From Hallerella sp964397425 (GTDB lineage Bacteria > Fibrobacterota > Fibrobacteria > Fibrobacterales > Fibrobacteraceae): a DNA stretch of 64,000 nt. Positions 51,803 through 61,531 of this stretch are shown here, piece after piece. The translations under genes and the position numbers were made by a program. The notes under the pieces were generated by a model. The model worked only from the letters and a program-made list of their open reading frames with translations. It did not search any database and was not told the DNA's origin. Positions within the stretch are counted from its first letter, which is position 1; every line of letters starts with the position of its first letter. The stretch spans positions 124,001 through 188,000 of the forward strand of contig CAYNID010000002.1 in the NCBI GenBank assembly GCA_964397425.1. Reading direction: 5' to 3'.

Positions 51803-52636
51803 ATGAAAAAAGTTTTGCTTTCTATTGCCACTGCCGCGGCAGCGCTCTCTTTTGTCGGCTGCGACAAGACAGGAACCATTTCGGGTCAAGTCGTAGATCC
51901 CTTTACCGGCAAAGCCGTTGAAATGCCGACGGTTTGGATGGATTCCACCATTTACAGCACCAAAAAGGAGAATTACGCATACAAGGCGGAACTCGGCCAA
52001 GGAAAGTTCAAATTTGAAAACGTTCCGGCAGGCACTTATCTTCTCAAGTCCCGTCGCAACAAGTATAATTTGAGCCAGCAATCGTTCACCACCACCAACG
52101 AGAACCCGAACGCGGAACTCAAAATTTACCTTTACAGCGATACAATCGCTCCGGGCATGTATCTTCCGTCTGCGGAAGGTGCGACGAAGATTGCCAATGA
52201 ATGGGCTATTTTCTCGACGACTTGCAAGGAATCTGTGGCGGGTCTCCGCATCAGTTTTGAACAGGACATGGGCGTGGTCCCCGGTCAAAAGAAAAAGTCC
52301 AAAAAGGATGTGAAGGTGAACAAGCTTCCCGATCCGAAGACTGTCGCTGCGGAAATGGACGTTCTTTACTGCAACAAGGGAACTCTCGCCTCTTCGCTCG
52401 CCGTGGCATCTTATCCGGTGAAAACGGCGGCGGCTTCTGCCCATGCGGACTGCCAGGGATTCGAAAAGAACGAAAACGGACTGTTCCCGGATCTTTCGCA
52501 GAAGACCGAACTTGCCGTGGAATACCGTTCGGAAGGTCTTGTCGCCATCCGTGGAACCTTGCCGAAGGGCAAGCAGATGATTGTCATCACCAAGGAAGGC
52601 AAGCTTCTCCAGTCCTATTATGTAGAGGTTAAATAA
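51803..52636 (+). CDS. lipoprotein with Ig/carboxypeptidase-regulatory-like domain
   Basis: 277 residues. Signal peptide with lipobox FVGC (Cys20). An N-terminal beta-sandwich of carboxypeptidase-regulatory type follows (GTISGQVVDPFTGKAVEMPTV..., KFKFENVPAGTYLLKSRR, about 23-100). The rest is unassigned; it contains paired cysteines (near 140, 193 and 215) that may form disulfides. It is an envelope-surface protein of unknown role. Confidence 0.72.
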   Translation: MKKVLLSIATAAAALSFVGCDKTGTISGQVVDPFTGKAVEMPTVWMDSTIYSTKKENYAYKAELGQGKFKFENVPAGTYLLKSRRNKYNLSQQSFTTTNENPNAELKIYLYSDTIAPGMYLPSAEGATKIANEWAIFSTTCKESVAGLRISFEQDMGVVPGQKKKSKKDVKVNKLPDPKTVAAEMDVLYCNKGTLASSLAVASYPVKTAAASAHADCQGFEKNENGLFPDLSQKTELAVEYRSEGLVAIRGTLPKGKQMIVITKEGKLLQSYYVEVK

Positions 52637-52659
52637 TCGGATTCGTTTCCGATAAGTGA

Positions 52660-52690
52660 AAGCCCGTCTCGCGAGACGGGTTTTCTTTTT
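52660..52690 (+). terminator. terminator after the lipoprotein gene
   Basis: CCCGTCTC/GAGACGGG stem with minimal loop, followed by TTTTCTTTTT. Confidence 0.88.
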
Positions 52691-52704
52691 ATCTTTGGCA
52701 GCGT

Positions 52705-55221
52705 ATGAGTCAAGGCAGAGTTCCGTTTTCTATTTCTCTCAAAGAGGGCCGCATCCTATTTTTGACGCTAGTCGTTCTTGTCGGCGCTTTTCTCGTTTTC
52801 AACAATCTCTCCATCCCTTTTGCGCGGGCGTGGGACATTCATTGGGGTTTTTACGCCACCCTTTTGACCGTTTTCGTTTTGCTGGTAGGGCTTGTCGTCA
52901 ACGGAAGAGAAATCTTGGGGCGAATTCAGGCTCATCGTCCCTCCACGCCCAGTCTTGTCGCGCTGCTTTGCCTGCTCGGATTTTTTACGCTTTTTGCGGT
53001 GAACCACATCGAAAATTCGCATCGGGTGCTTTCTGATGAAACCAGCTGGGAGTCGATGGGGCTCCAAATGTATTTCCATCAATCCGGCGGCGTTTGCAAT
53101 GAAGGCCTTTGGGAAAACGGCGTTCTGGACTGCAAGAACGAAGTCAACAATTTCAAGGGGAAGACTTTGGCGTTCGTCTATTCGCTGGTCTTCCAGTTTG
53201 CGGAACCGGGGCGCGATACGGCGCTGATGGTGAATTTCCCCCTTTACCTGCTGAGTTTAATCGCCTTCTTTTTCGCACTGTCCATCTGGTTCAAAAGCGA
53301 CTGGCTTGCGCTTTCGGCGACCGCCTTTTTGGGAGGGATGCCAATCTTTTTGATGCAGGCGCGATCGGCTTCGACGGAAGTCCTTTACATCGCCATCCTT
53401 TCGTTGCTCATGGCCTGGTATGCGCTCGTTCCACCCAAAGAAGTCAAGTGGAAACATTTTTTGCTCACGGTGCCGCTTTTGGGACTGTTCTCCGGAACGC
53501 GACAAGAAACAGTTTTCGCTTTCATTCCCTTCGCCCTTTATTATGTGCGGTATTTCCGGGGTGAAATTTACCGTTTGCCGCTCTTTGTCTTGTCGACCAT
53601 TTTGGTTTCTTGGCCTGCGGTGAATACGATGGCCGCTTACCGCGGTTACGATTTTCAGGGCGGTTCCCATGCCGCGCATTCGCTTTCGAATTTCTGGTTC
53701 AACTTGAAATCGGATATTGAAAAGATGATGAATCTCTCGGGCGATCCATCGCACGGGGGAATTTTGGAAAACCCGTTTTATACGTCTTTTACGGTCATTT
53801 TGCTGCTTTCGACGCTTTGGCTGCTTTACCGGATGTTGTTCGCCAAGCGGTACCGGAAAGGCTTTGTCTTGGGCTTTTTGTTCTGCATCCAGATTTTTGT
53901 CATCCTTTTGAATGTATCGGGAACTTTTGAAATCGACATCAACCAGCGTTATGTGCTCGTCGCGCTTCCTTTGTTCGCCTTGATCATGGCTCTCGGCATC
54001 GGCGACTTTTTAGAAGTCTGTTCGCTTGGAAAAAAGAAAGCCGCTGCAGTTGCTGCGTTTTTGGCGGTCATCCTTTCTGTTGGGCTTGCGGGATATCATT
54101 CGTCCAGTTTTGACGCCAACATGCTTTATTACAAGAATAAACTGTTGGGCGAAGAAAATTATTTGAACACGTATTTGAAGGGATATCCCGAAAATTCCAT
54201 TTTCATTTATGCGAGGCCGTGGCAAATGCTCGCTTCGCGGCATTCGAGTTTCAGTGAGCAGACGTTCATGTCTTGGACTCCGGATCAATTCGCCGCATAC
54301 AAGGCGAAAAGCGCGGGGAACCTTTACTTAGTCCGCGGACAGGACGGTTACGGCCAAGTCAACCGGAATTCCCGGGTCGTCGGATTCAAGACAACGGACC
54401 GCGTCAACTCCATTCTGGAAGGTTACAAAGTCAAAGAGGTGTTGAAAGAAAATCGCCTTTTCGGTTATCCGCTCACCATTCACAAGATTGTTTCGAAAAA
54501 TGGAATTTCCCGTTTTGCGGAAAATCTTGTCGTCAGCGAAATGGAAAACGGCGCATTCCGCATCACGAAGAGTTTTCCGGAATCTGTCGCCTATGAAATT
54601 TCCAGGAACGATTCCGTCATTTTCAACGGGCTTTTGGAAAATGCGAAAGAAGGCGCCTTCGCCGTGGATTCCGCGGTCATTGGCGATATTCCCGTGGGAA
54701 TTTCCCGTTACAATTTCCGCTTTTTTGTTCCCGGCGATACGGTTTCCCTTTCGCGGGATGTCTTTGTCGACGCGCCAACGGTTCAAATGGTTTCCTCGCT
54801 GCCTTTTGAAAGCTTTTCCCAGGACTGGGGCGATCCGCAGCGCAACGAAAGCGTGGAACATCATCTGTTGCGAGTCGGGGGAGAATCTTACCGCTACGGA
54901 ATCGGTTCCCATGCGAACGCTTCGCTGAAAATGAATCTTTGTGCCGAAGGCAAGTGCAAAAACGGGGCAATGTCGGGAATATTCCACGCGGTTGTCGGCT
55001 TAGACGAAGAAAGCGCCTGCGGTGACGGCGCGGAATTTGTCCTGTTATCCGGAGGCAGGGAACTTTGGCGTTCGCGGCGGCTGTATTCGGGGGATTCTTC
55101 CCGGGTCAAAATCCAGATTCCCGAATCGCCCGTTTTGGAATTGCGCTTGGACATGGGAGAAAACAGGGACTGTGACCACGGCGACTGGGCGAACGCGTGG
55201 ATTTCGGATATAGGAATTTGA
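52705..55221 (+). CDS. GT-C-like membrane glycosyltransferase with C-terminal NPCBM-like module (paralog of 8944-11508)
   Basis: 838 residues. Ten or more hydrophobic segments lie up to about 465. SDETSWES near 111 is the acidic first-loop motif, then RQETVFAF near 270, FQGGSHAAH near 317 and IDINQRYVL near 413, all shared with the paralog. The C-terminal module (about 695-838) has DWGDPQRNES, GIGSHANAS, AVVGLDEESACGDG and CDHGDWANAWI, closer to the NPCBM consensus than the paralog. It is probably a lipid-linked sugar transferase. It is followed by a soluble glycosyltransferase gene 2 bp downstream. Confidence 0.75.
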   Translation: MSQGRVPFSISLKEGRILFLTLVVLVGAFLVFNNLSIPFARAWDIHWGFYATLLTVFVLLVGLVVNGREILGRIQAHRPSTPSLVALLCLLGFFTLFAVNHIENSHRVLSDETSWESMGLQMYFHQSGGVCNEGLWENGVLDCKNEVNNFKGKTLAFVYSLVFQFAEPGRDTALMVNFPLYLLSLIAFFFALSIWFKSDWLALSATAFLGGMPIFLMQARSASTEVLYIAILSLLMAWYALVPPKEVKWKHFLLTVPLLGLFSGTRQETVFAFIPFALYYVRYFRGEIYRLPLFVLSTILVSWPAVNTMAAYRGYDFQGGSHAAHSLSNFWFNLKSDIEKMMNLSGDPSHGGILENPFYTSFTVILLLSTLWLLYRMLFAKRYRKGFVLGFLFCIQIFVILLNVSGTFEIDINQRYVLVALPLFALIMALGIGDFLEVCSLGKKKAAAVAAFLAVILSVGLAGYHSSSFDANMLYYKNKLLGEENYLNTYLKGYPENSIFIYARPWQMLASRHSSFSEQTFMSWTPDQFAAYKAKSAGNLYLVRGQDGYGQVNRNSRVVGFKTTDRVNSILEGYKVKEVLKENRLFGYPLTIHKIVSKNGISRFAENLVVSEMENGAFRITKSFPESVAYEISRNDSVIFNGLLENAKEGAFAVDSAVIGDIPVGISRYNFRFFVPGDTVSLSRDVFVDAPTVQMVSSLPFESFSQDWGDPQRNESVEHHLLRVGGESYRYGIGSHANASLKMNLCAEGKCKNGAMSGIFHAVVGLDEESACGDGAEFVLLSGGRELWRSRRLYSGDSSRVKIQIPESPVLELRLDMGENRDCDHGDWANAWISDIGI

Positions 55222-55223
55222 CC

Positions 55224-56327
55224 GTGAAAATTCTCGTGGCGCCGTTAGATTGGGGGCTTGGCCATGCGACTAGGACGATTCCCGTTATCCGGGAATTTCT
55301 TTCGCGCGGGTGGACCGTGGATTTGGCGGTATCCGGCTCAGTTTCTGCGTTGTATGAAAAAGAGTTTCCCGGTTTGCGGCGAATCCGGATTCCGGGATAC
55401 GCCATCCGTTATCCGGCACGCGGCTTTGAAATGCCTTTCTGGTTGCTGAAAAATTATCGTCGAATTGCAAATGTGATTCGAGACGAGCATTTGATTGCGG
55501 AATCCCTGGTGAAGGTGAACGCTTACGACGCCGTTTTTTCGGACAACCGATTCGGATTCTATTCTTCTCGGGCGCACAGCGTTTATCTGACGCACCAGGC
55601 GCGCATTGCGTTTCCTTCGCCGTTTTCCATTTTTGAAGATTTGGGCGTTGCGTGGCACAGTCGGAAAATGTCCCATTTTGATTCTCTGTGGATTCCCGAT
55701 TTTCCTGAATTTCCGGGGCTCGCGGGAAAACTTTCCCATGTTTCGACCAATAGGGTTCTCGAATTTGTCGGACCGCTTTCCCGATTTTCTGGCCTGGAAC
55801 TTCCTTCGCCGCCATCTGACAAGAAATTCCGTTTTGCCGCGATACTTTCTGGCCCCGAGCCGATGCGGACTTCGTTTGAAAAAGCGCTCCTTGCCGCATT
55901 TGAAAAAATTCCCGGTGAGCATCTTTTGGTGCGCGGACTTCCGGGCTCTTCGGAAATTCCGTTTTCGCCAAAGAACGTGACCGTTTACAACCATCTCGAC
56001 ACGGTAGCGTTTTCCAAAGCCATTCAAAATGCGGAATCAGTCGTTTCGCGGCCCGGTTACAGTACGGTGATGGACATGATTTATCTGGGCGCGGACTGCA
56101 TTTTTGTGCCGACTCCGGGGCAAACGGAACAGGTCTATCTGGGAAAGGCGTTGCGCGATTCCGGCAAGGCTTCGTATTTGCAGCAAACGGAAATTTCTGC
56201 GGAACGTCTGCAGTCTTTGGCGCGAAAAAAACATTCCCCTTGGAAATGGAAAGTCCGCGAAGATTTGCTGAAATCCGCCGTCAACCGGTTGGCGATGAAA
56301 TTGGAAAAAATTGCACAGGAGAGATGA
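55224..56327 (+). CDS. GT-B glycosyltransferase (MurG/GT28-like)
   Basis: 367 residues with a GTG start at 55224 after TAGGA; an ATG at 55197 overlaps the upstream gene. N-terminal LVAPLDWGLGHATRTIPVIREF is the acceptor-side loop of GT28-type enzymes. SRPGYSTVMDMIYLGADCIFVPTPGQTEQ (in pieces, about 283-311) is the nucleotide-sugar binding motif. It probably works with the upstream GT-C protein on the same surface glycan. Donor and acceptor are unknown. Confidence 0.78.
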   Translation: MKILVAPLDWGLGHATRTIPVIREFLSRGWTVDLAVSGSVSALYEKEFPGLRRIRIPGYAIRYPARGFEMPFWLLKNYRRIANVIRDEHLIAESLVKVNAYDAVFSDNRFGFYSSRAHSVYLTHQARIAFPSPFSIFEDLGVAWHSRKMSHFDSLWIPDFPEFPGLAGKLSHVSTNRVLEFVGPLSRFSGLELPSPPSDKKFRFAAILSGPEPMRTSFEKALLAAFEKIPGEHLLVRGLPGSSEIPFSPKNVTVYNHLDTVAFSKAIQNAESVVSRPGYSTVMDMIYLGADCIFVPTPGQTEQVYLGKALRDSGKASYLQQTEISAERLQSLARKKHSPWKWKVREDLLKSAVNRLAMKLEKIAQER

Positions 56328-57038
56328 ATGAAACCTTTTACCGTAGCATTCCCAATGCCTATCGCGCGTGAAGACGCGCCGAAATTCTTTCTTGAAAAAT
56401 GGAATGTGGATCTTTCGAAAAAAAAAGTGATGTTTTCGGGCTCACCCATTTTCTACACGCCGATTTTGCAGGGGGCGGCGGATGGCCTGGAAACCATTTT
56501 TGCAGAACATGCGCCGCTTTCCGAAGATGAAACGAAAGCTCTCGCCAATCACCAGTCCCTGTTCTTTTTGGAATTCGTGGCAAAAAATCCTGAAGAGTTC
56601 CATTCGTTCTTGCTTGTCGCCCAAAAGATTTTGGAAGCCGGAGCGTTGGGCGTTTATGTGGAAAATTCGGGATGCGCTTTTAGCGCCAAGGCGTTTGTCG
56701 AGCTGGCGACTGGCGATGTGCCCATGGAAGCGTTTGTCAATATCGTCGAAAAGTCGGATTCCCTTTATACGCTAGGACTTGAACCGTTTGGAATGCCGGA
56801 TCTTTGTACGGCGCAAAAGGAATCGTTTTCTCAAGATTCTTGCCGCACGGTTTTGATGACCGCCGCCGCGGCCATTTTTGAAGACGGAGCCGCTTTTGAT
56901 TCCGGTGCAAAATGGAAAGATGAACTCGGTGAATTTGAATTTCAAAAAGAATCAAAGGCACCCTTTGTCAAGGGCTCTCCGGAATGGAATGCTTTAGGTT
57001 ACAGGCGGCTCATTTTGCGTTCCAAGCCGGAGCGCTGA
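56328..57038 (+). CDS. DUF4261-like cytoplasmic protein
   Basis: 236 residues. GALGVYVENSGCAFSAKAF near 105 and LYTLGLEPFGMPDL near 145 resemble DUF4261 proteins. No catalytic motif is evident. It starts one base after the glycosyltransferase stop, so it belongs to the same message. The function is unknown. Confidence 0.6.
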   Translation: MKPFTVAFPMPIAREDAPKFFLEKWNVDLSKKKVMFSGSPIFYTPILQGAADGLETIFAEHAPLSEDETKALANHQSLFFLEFVAKNPEEFHSFLLVAQKILEAGALGVYVENSGCAFSAKAFVELATGDVPMEAFVNIVEKSDSLYTLGLEPFGMPDLCTAQKESFSQDSCRTVLMTAAAAIFEDGAAFDSGAKWKDELGEFEFQKESKAPFVKGSPEWNALGYRRLILRSKPER

Positions 57039-57068
57039 AAACGGCGAACGTCCAACTTGGTTTTGCAA

Positions 57069-57770
57069 TCATTCGGGAAGACTTGCAGCGATAAGGTTCG
57101 CAATGTCTTCGGGTTTTGAATGCGAAAGCATTTTCTGGTTGAGTTCAATTTCAAATCCGAGATAATCGCAGTCCTGATACCGTTTCCGCAGCGCGGTTGT
57201 GTGCCCGTCGCTTTTTCCCAAATAGGGGTAGTTGAAGCGGATGCGGAGATTCGGATTTTCTCTTTTCAGGTTCTCCTTGAAAGATTTCGCGTAGGCTGTT
57301 TCCGATGATCGGGATGGGTCATAGAGGATGCCCACGTCTGCGTTGCGGATTTTGCCGTTCCATTCGGGCGTAAAACTGTGGATGGAAAGATGGATGATTT
57401 TTGCCGCCGTCTTTTTGGAAAGCTCCGCTTTGATGGCTCCGAGGAACGCGTCGCGGAATCCGTCGAAGTAACCCTGCAAACGCCCCTTTTCAGCATCGGT
57501 CGCGTGTTCGGTGTATTCGGAGTAGCGGTGGTTTTTGTCGCTGTTCCGGTTCAGGTCTATGGCTAGTCTTGTATAGGCTCCCTGTATCGCGTAGGCGGGG
57601 CGGAGAATCTTTGCCAGTTCCCAAAAAACGTCGCCCGCTCCAATGTCGTAACCGCGGTGCGTTTTGAGATTCGCTTTGGCATCCTTGCTTTTGAAATGCG
57701 AGTTCAAAAAATCAGGAACGGCGTTGGAGGCGTGTTCACAGCTCAGGAAAAAAAGAGTTTTTTTCAACAT
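57069..57770 (-). CDS. N-formylglutamate amidohydrolase-like hydrolase
   Basis: 233 residues. SCEHASNAVP near 10 (zinc ligand), DLNRNSD near 72 and HLSIHSFTPEWNG near 126 (zinc His and substrate loop) form the N-formylglutamate amidohydrolase pattern. These zinc enzymes cleave N-acyl amino acids or related amides. Convergent to the DUF4261 gene; divergent from the thiamine operon. Members often neighbour ATP-grasp and GCS2 amide ligases; such a pair lies at 61.5-64 kb. Confidence 0.82.
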   Translation of the reverse strand: MLKKTLFFLSCEHASNAVPDFLNSHFKSKDAKANLKTHRGYDIGAGDVFWELAKILRPAYAIQGAYTRLAIDLNRNSDKNHRYSEYTEHATDAEKGRLQGYFDGFRDAFLGAIKAELSKKTAAKIIHLSIHSFTPEWNGKIRNADVGILYDPSRSSETAYAKSFKENLKRENPNLRIRFNYPYLGKSDGHTTALRKRYQDCDYLGFEIELNQKMLSHSKPEDIANLIAASLPE

Positions 57771-57832
57771 GCCGATATAATAAAATTTTTGACGGCCTTC
57801 CTTGCCATGAAAATGGATTTTTGTTAAACTTG

Positions 57833-57912
57833 CAGATACGGGAGCTGGTGTGACCGGCTGAGAGGAAGTTCAAAACTTCGACCGAACCTGATTTGGATAA
57901 TGCCAACGGAGG
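57833..57912 (+). promoter_or_regulatory. TPP riboswitch (THI element)
   Basis: GGGAGCTGGTGTGACCGGCT, then CTGAGAGGAAG, then ACCGAACCTGATTTGGATAA and TGCCAACGGAGG contain the conserved pyrimidine-sensor and pyrophosphate-sensor segments. The Shine-Dalgarno GGAGG at 57908-57912 is part of the closing helix, so TPP binding probably blocks translation of thiS. The operon ATG follows at 57917. Confidence 0.93.
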
Positions 57913-57916
57913 TAAC

Positions 57917-58126
57917 ATGATCAAAGTGAATGGTGTTGACATCGACAAGAACGACCGTTCTCACGCCGGAATGTCCATCGCAGAATATCTGTCTTCCACA
58001 AAGTATGATTGCAATCGCATCGCCATCGAAAAAAACGGCGAGATTGTTCCCAAGGCGAAATACGCCGAGACTCTCCTTGCAGAAGGCGATGTCTTGGAAG
58101 TGGTCAGCTTTGTGGGGGGCGGCTGA
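57917..58126 (+). CDS. thiS: sulfur-carrier protein ThiS
   Basis: 69 residues from the ATG at 57917. Ubiquitin-like fold ending in VSFVGGG: the C-terminal Gly-Gly is adenylated by ThiF and converted to thiocarboxylate, the sulfur donor for the thiazole ring. The TGA overlaps the thiF ATG by one base. Confidence 0.93.
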   Translation: MIKVNGVDIDKNDRSHAGMSIAEYLSSTKYDCNRIAIEKNGEIVPKAKYAETLLAEGDVLEVVSFVGGG

Positions 58127-58770
58127 TGAATCGGACTCCTTCACAAACAGAAATGTTGACCGCGTTGGAAGCGCGTCAAGGAAAAGAGTTAGTCGCTAAG
58201 TTGCAGGCGGCGACGGTTGCCGTTTGCGGTCTTGGCGGATTGGGTTCTAATGTCGCCATTGCGCTTGCCCGGGCCGGCGTGGGAAAACTCATCCTCATCG
58301 ATTTTGACGTGGTCGATGTGACCAACTTGCACCGTCAGCAATACAAGGCGTGCCAAGTGGGAACGCCCAAGCCCGAAGCTCTTCGCGACAATTTGAAAGA
58401 AATTTCGCCCTATGTGGATTTAGAAACGCATTTTGTCCGGATTACCGAAGAAAATGTGATGGAGTTGACCCGGAACGCGGATGTCGTCTGCGAAGCGTTT
58501 GACAATGCGAATGCCAAAGCGATGCTCGTCAACTCGATTTTGGAACGTCGTCCGGGGCAATTTCTCGTTTCTGGTTCTGGAATGGCCGGGTTTGACGATG
58601 CAAATAAAATCAAGACCCGCCGCGTCTTCAAGAACTTTTATATTTGTGGTGATGAAGTCAGCGACGTGAACGATGGCATAGGACTTGTCGCTCCGAGAGT
58701 GATGGCTTGTGCCGCCCACGAAGCGCTCACGGTAATCCGTTTGATTTGCGGATTGGAAATCGAGAATTAA
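58126..58770 (+). CDS. thiF: ThiS adenylyltransferase ThiF
   Basis: 214 residues from the ATG at 58126, coupled to thiS by TGATG. GLGGLGSNVAI near 36 binds ATP, and DFDVVDVTNLHRQQY near 59 is the adenylation motif. It activates the ThiS C-terminus. The CxxC zinc motifs of MoeB and E. coli ThiF are absent; this is the short form found in many anaerobes. Confidence 0.9.
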   Translation: MNRTPSQTEMLTALEARQGKELVAKLQAATVAVCGLGGLGSNVAIALARAGVGKLILIDFDVVDVTNLHRQQYKACQVGTPKPEALRDNLKEISPYVDLETHFVRITEENVMELTRNADVVCEAFDNANAKAMLVNSILERRPGQFLVSGSGMAGFDDANKIKTRRVFKNFYICGDEVSDVNDGIGLVAPRVMACAAHEALTVIRLICGLEIEN

Positions 58771-58784
58771 AAAGGAAGTGAACA

Positions 58785-59555
58785 TTGGAAAACGATAAAC
58801 TTGTCATTGGCGGACAAGAATTCAATTCCCGTTTTATCCTGGGATCGGGAAAGTATTCTTTGAAACTCATCGAGGCGGCAGTTCAGTATGCCGGGGCGGA
58901 AATCATCACGTGCGCAGTTCGCCGTGCGAATACCAGGGAACACGAAAACATTCTCGATTACATTCCGAAATCGGCGACGCTTTTGCCGAATACTTCGGGA
59001 GCCCGCAACGCCGAGGAAGCTGTCCGTATCGCGCGCCTCGCCCGCGAACTTGGCTGTGGGGATTTTGTCAAAATCGAAATCATGCGCGACACCAAATACC
59101 TGTTGCCGGATAATTTCGAAACCATCAAGGCGACAGAAATCCTTTCTAAAGAAGGATTTGTCGTGATGCCGTATATGTATCCGGATTTGAACGTGGCCAG
59201 GGACTTGGTGAATGCAGGCGCAGCCGCGGTAATGCCGCTCGCGTCTCCGATCGGATCGAACCGGGGACTTTCCACCAAAGATTTCATCCAAATTTTAATC
59301 GATGAAATTGAACTGCCGATTATCGTGGATGCGGGAATCGGCAAACCGTCAGAAGCCTGTGCCGCCATGGAAATGGGGGCTGCCGCCGTGATGGCGAATA
59401 CGGCTTTGGCGACAGCGGGGGATTTGCCGCAAATGGCCACGGCATTCAAAAAAGCGATAGAAGCGGGCCGTCTCGCATATTTGGCGGGCCTCGGACGCGT
59501 ACTTTCCCGCGGAGCCAGTTCAAGTGACCCGTTGACGGGATTTTTGCGCGATTGA
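58785..59555 (+). CDS. thiG: thiazole synthase ThiG
   Basis: 256 residues with a TTG start at 58785, supported by AAGGAAG. (beta/alpha)8 barrel: SRFILGSGKYS near 15, the Schiff-base Lys region CAVRRANTRE near 44, MRDTKYLLPDN near 101 and PIGSNRGLST near 155. It condenses DXP, dehydroglycine and ThiS-thiocarboxylate to thiazole phosphate. Confidence 0.94.
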   Translation: MENDKLVIGGQEFNSRFILGSGKYSLKLIEAAVQYAGAEIITCAVRRANTREHENILDYIPKSATLLPNTSGARNAEEAVRIARLARELGCGDFVKIEIMRDTKYLLPDNFETIKATEILSKEGFVVMPYMYPDLNVARDLVNAGAAAVMPLASPIGSNRGLSTKDFIQILIDEIELPIIVDAGIGKPSEACAAMEMGAAAVMANTALATAGDLPQMATAFKKAIEAGRLAYLAGLGRVLSRGASSSDPLTGFLRD

Positions 59556-59570
59556 ACAATAGGAAACATC

Positions 59571-60899
59571 ATGTCGGAAAAGAATTATCACGACGAGCGT
59601 TTTTTGGTGGATTCCTCCGCGCTTTCGCCAGAGGCTCTCGCCCGCAAACACCGCTTAGAAAATGATCCCGCCTCCCGTTCCAATTTCATGGAATACATGA
59701 AGGGAATGGAAATCATTGAGTCCGATATTTACGGACGTGTGATGAATCACGTGGATTCTTACAGCGCGTCTAAATACACGGCATCGGATGTGCGCCGCGC
59801 ACTAGAACATGAAACCTGTTCGGTAGAAGATTTCAAGGCGTTGCTTTCACCGGCGGCGGCTCCTTTTTTGGAAGAAATGGCGCAACGGGCAAAACTCGAA
59901 ACCGGCAAACATTTTGGAAACAGCGTTTACATATTCACGCCGATTTACATTGCGAATTATTGCGAAAACTATTGCATTTACTGTGGATTCAACTGCTACA
60001 ACCACATCAAGCGCGTCCAACTTTCGCTTGAACAGGTGGACCATGAAATGAAGGTCATCGCCGACAGCGGCATGGAAGAAATTTTACTTCTCACGGGGGA
60101 AAGCCGCGCAAAGAGCAGCGTTCAATACATCGGAGAAGCTTGTAAACTCGCGCGCAAATATTTTAAAATGGTGGGCGTGGAAGTTTACCCGATGAACACG
60201 GACGAATACCGTTATCTGCATGAATGTGGCGTCGATTACGTGACCGTTTTCCAAGAAACCTATGACAAGGTTCGTTACGAACAGCTGCATTTGCAGGGTC
60301 ATAAGCGCGTTTACCCCTACCGTTTTGATTCTCAGGAAAGGGCTCTTCGCGGAGGAATGCGCGGCTGCGGATTTTCGGCGCTGCTAGGCCTTTCCGATTT
60401 CCGAAAAGATGCTTTGGCGAGCGCTTTGCACGTTTACTATTTGCAGAAAAAATATCCCCACGCGGAAATGAGCTTGAGTTGCCCAAGGTTACGCCCCATT
60501 GTGAACAACGACAAAATCAATCCTTTGGATGTTCACGAAAAAGAGCTTTGCCAGGTTCTGTGCGCATACCGGATATTCATGCCGTTTGTCGGCATCACCG
60601 TTTCGAGCCGCGAATCCAAGGAATTCCGCAACGGCATTGTGAAAATTTGCGCAACGAAAGTTTCCGCGGGCGTTTCGACGGGAATCGGCGATCATGAAAG
60701 CAAGTATAAAAAGTCGGAATGCTCTCCCCGGACTGCCGAAGAAAATGCGGCGAAGGCGTTGGGTGCGGAAAATGTGGAAAAGAATGCGGAAGGCGATGAA
60801 CAGTTTGAAATCAACGACGCCCGCACATTTGACACGATGTACAAAGACATTAGCGGCGAAGGCTTGCAGCCGGTGTTGAACGATTATCTCTACGTTTGA
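59571..60899 (+). CDS. thiH: 2-iminoacetate synthase ThiH
   Basis: 442 residues. Radical SAM: YCENYCIYCGF near 130-140 holds the C-x3-C-x2-C cluster. ILLLTGESR and VYPMNTDEYRYL follow. It cleaves tyrosine to give dehydroglycine for ThiG, the anaerobic route, instead of the oxygen-dependent ThiO. It lies 15 bp after thiG. Confidence 0.94.
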   Translation: MSEKNYHDERFLVDSSALSPEALARKHRLENDPASRSNFMEYMKGMEIIESDIYGRVMNHVDSYSASKYTASDVRRALEHETCSVEDFKALLSPAAAPFLEEMAQRAKLETGKHFGNSVYIFTPIYIANYCENYCIYCGFNCYNHIKRVQLSLEQVDHEMKVIADSGMEEILLLTGESRAKSSVQYIGEACKLARKYFKMVGVEVYPMNTDEYRYLHECGVDYVTVFQETYDKVRYEQLHLQGHKRVYPYRFDSQERALRGGMRGCGFSALLGLSDFRKDALASALHVYYLQKKYPHAEMSLSCPRLRPIVNNDKINPLDVHEKELCQVLCAYRIFMPFVGITVSSRESKEFRNGIVKICATKVSAGVSTGIGDHESKYKKSECSPRTAEENAAKALGAENVEKNAEGDEQFEINDARTFDTMYKDISGEGLQPVLNDYLYV

Positions 60900-60901
60900 A
60901 T

Positions 60902-61531
60902 ATGAATTTGGATACCACGCTTTATTTTATCACCGACAGCACCACGGTCCCGGAAGAAAAATTTTTGCCCTCCGTTGAAGCGGCGTGCAAAGGGGGAGTG
61001 AATTTAATCCAGTTGCGCGAAAAGAATAAATCCACCCGGGACTATTTGCGCTTGGCAGAACAAGTTCATCATATTGCAAAGAGCTACGGCATCCCGTTAA
61101 TCATCGATGACCGCGTCGATGTCGCGATGGCGATAGATGCCGAAGGCGTTCATTTGGGGCAGACTGATATGCCTGTGGCGATAGCCCGGAAACTTTTAGG
61201 CCCGGATAAAATTGTCGGAGCGACGGCAAAAACGGTGCCGCAGGCGATGGAAGCGTATTCGGCAGGGGCGGATTATCTCGGAGTTGGCGCCATTTATCCG
61301 ACGACGACAAAAGTGGTGACCATTTTGACAAGCGTTGATACCTTGAAAGCCATTGTCAAGGCCGTTCCCATCCCTGTGAATGCCATCGGAGGACTCAACA
61401 AGGACAATCTTCACGTGCTCAAGGGTGCTGGAATTTCGGGCATTTGCGCAGTTTCCGCAATTCAAAAAGCTCAAGACCCGGAAATTGCCGCCAAAGAATT
61501 GAAACGGGCTTTTTTGAAACTTTTGGACTAA
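60902..61531 (+). CDS. thiE: thiamine-phosphate synthase
   Basis: 209 residues from the ATG at 60902. VNLIQLREKNKSTRDYL near 37 binds the pyrimidine and pyrophosphate, GATAKTVPQAM near 104 and NAIGGLNKDN near 159 the phosphate. It joins hydroxymethylpyrimidine diphosphate and thiazole phosphate. thiC and thiD are not in the window. Its 3' end overlaps the convergent GCS2 gene by 4 bp; no terminator is visible. Confidence 0.93.
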   Translation: MNLDTTLYFITDSTTVPEEKFLPSVEAACKGGVNLIQLREKNKSTRDYLRLAEQVHHIAKSYGIPLIIDDRVDVAMAIDAEGVHLGQTDMPVAIARKLLGPDKIVGATAKTVPQAMEAYSAGADYLGVGAIYPTTTKVVTILTSVDTLKAIVKAVPIPVNAIGGLNKDNLHVLKGAGISGICAVSAIQKAQDPEIAAKELKRAFLKLLD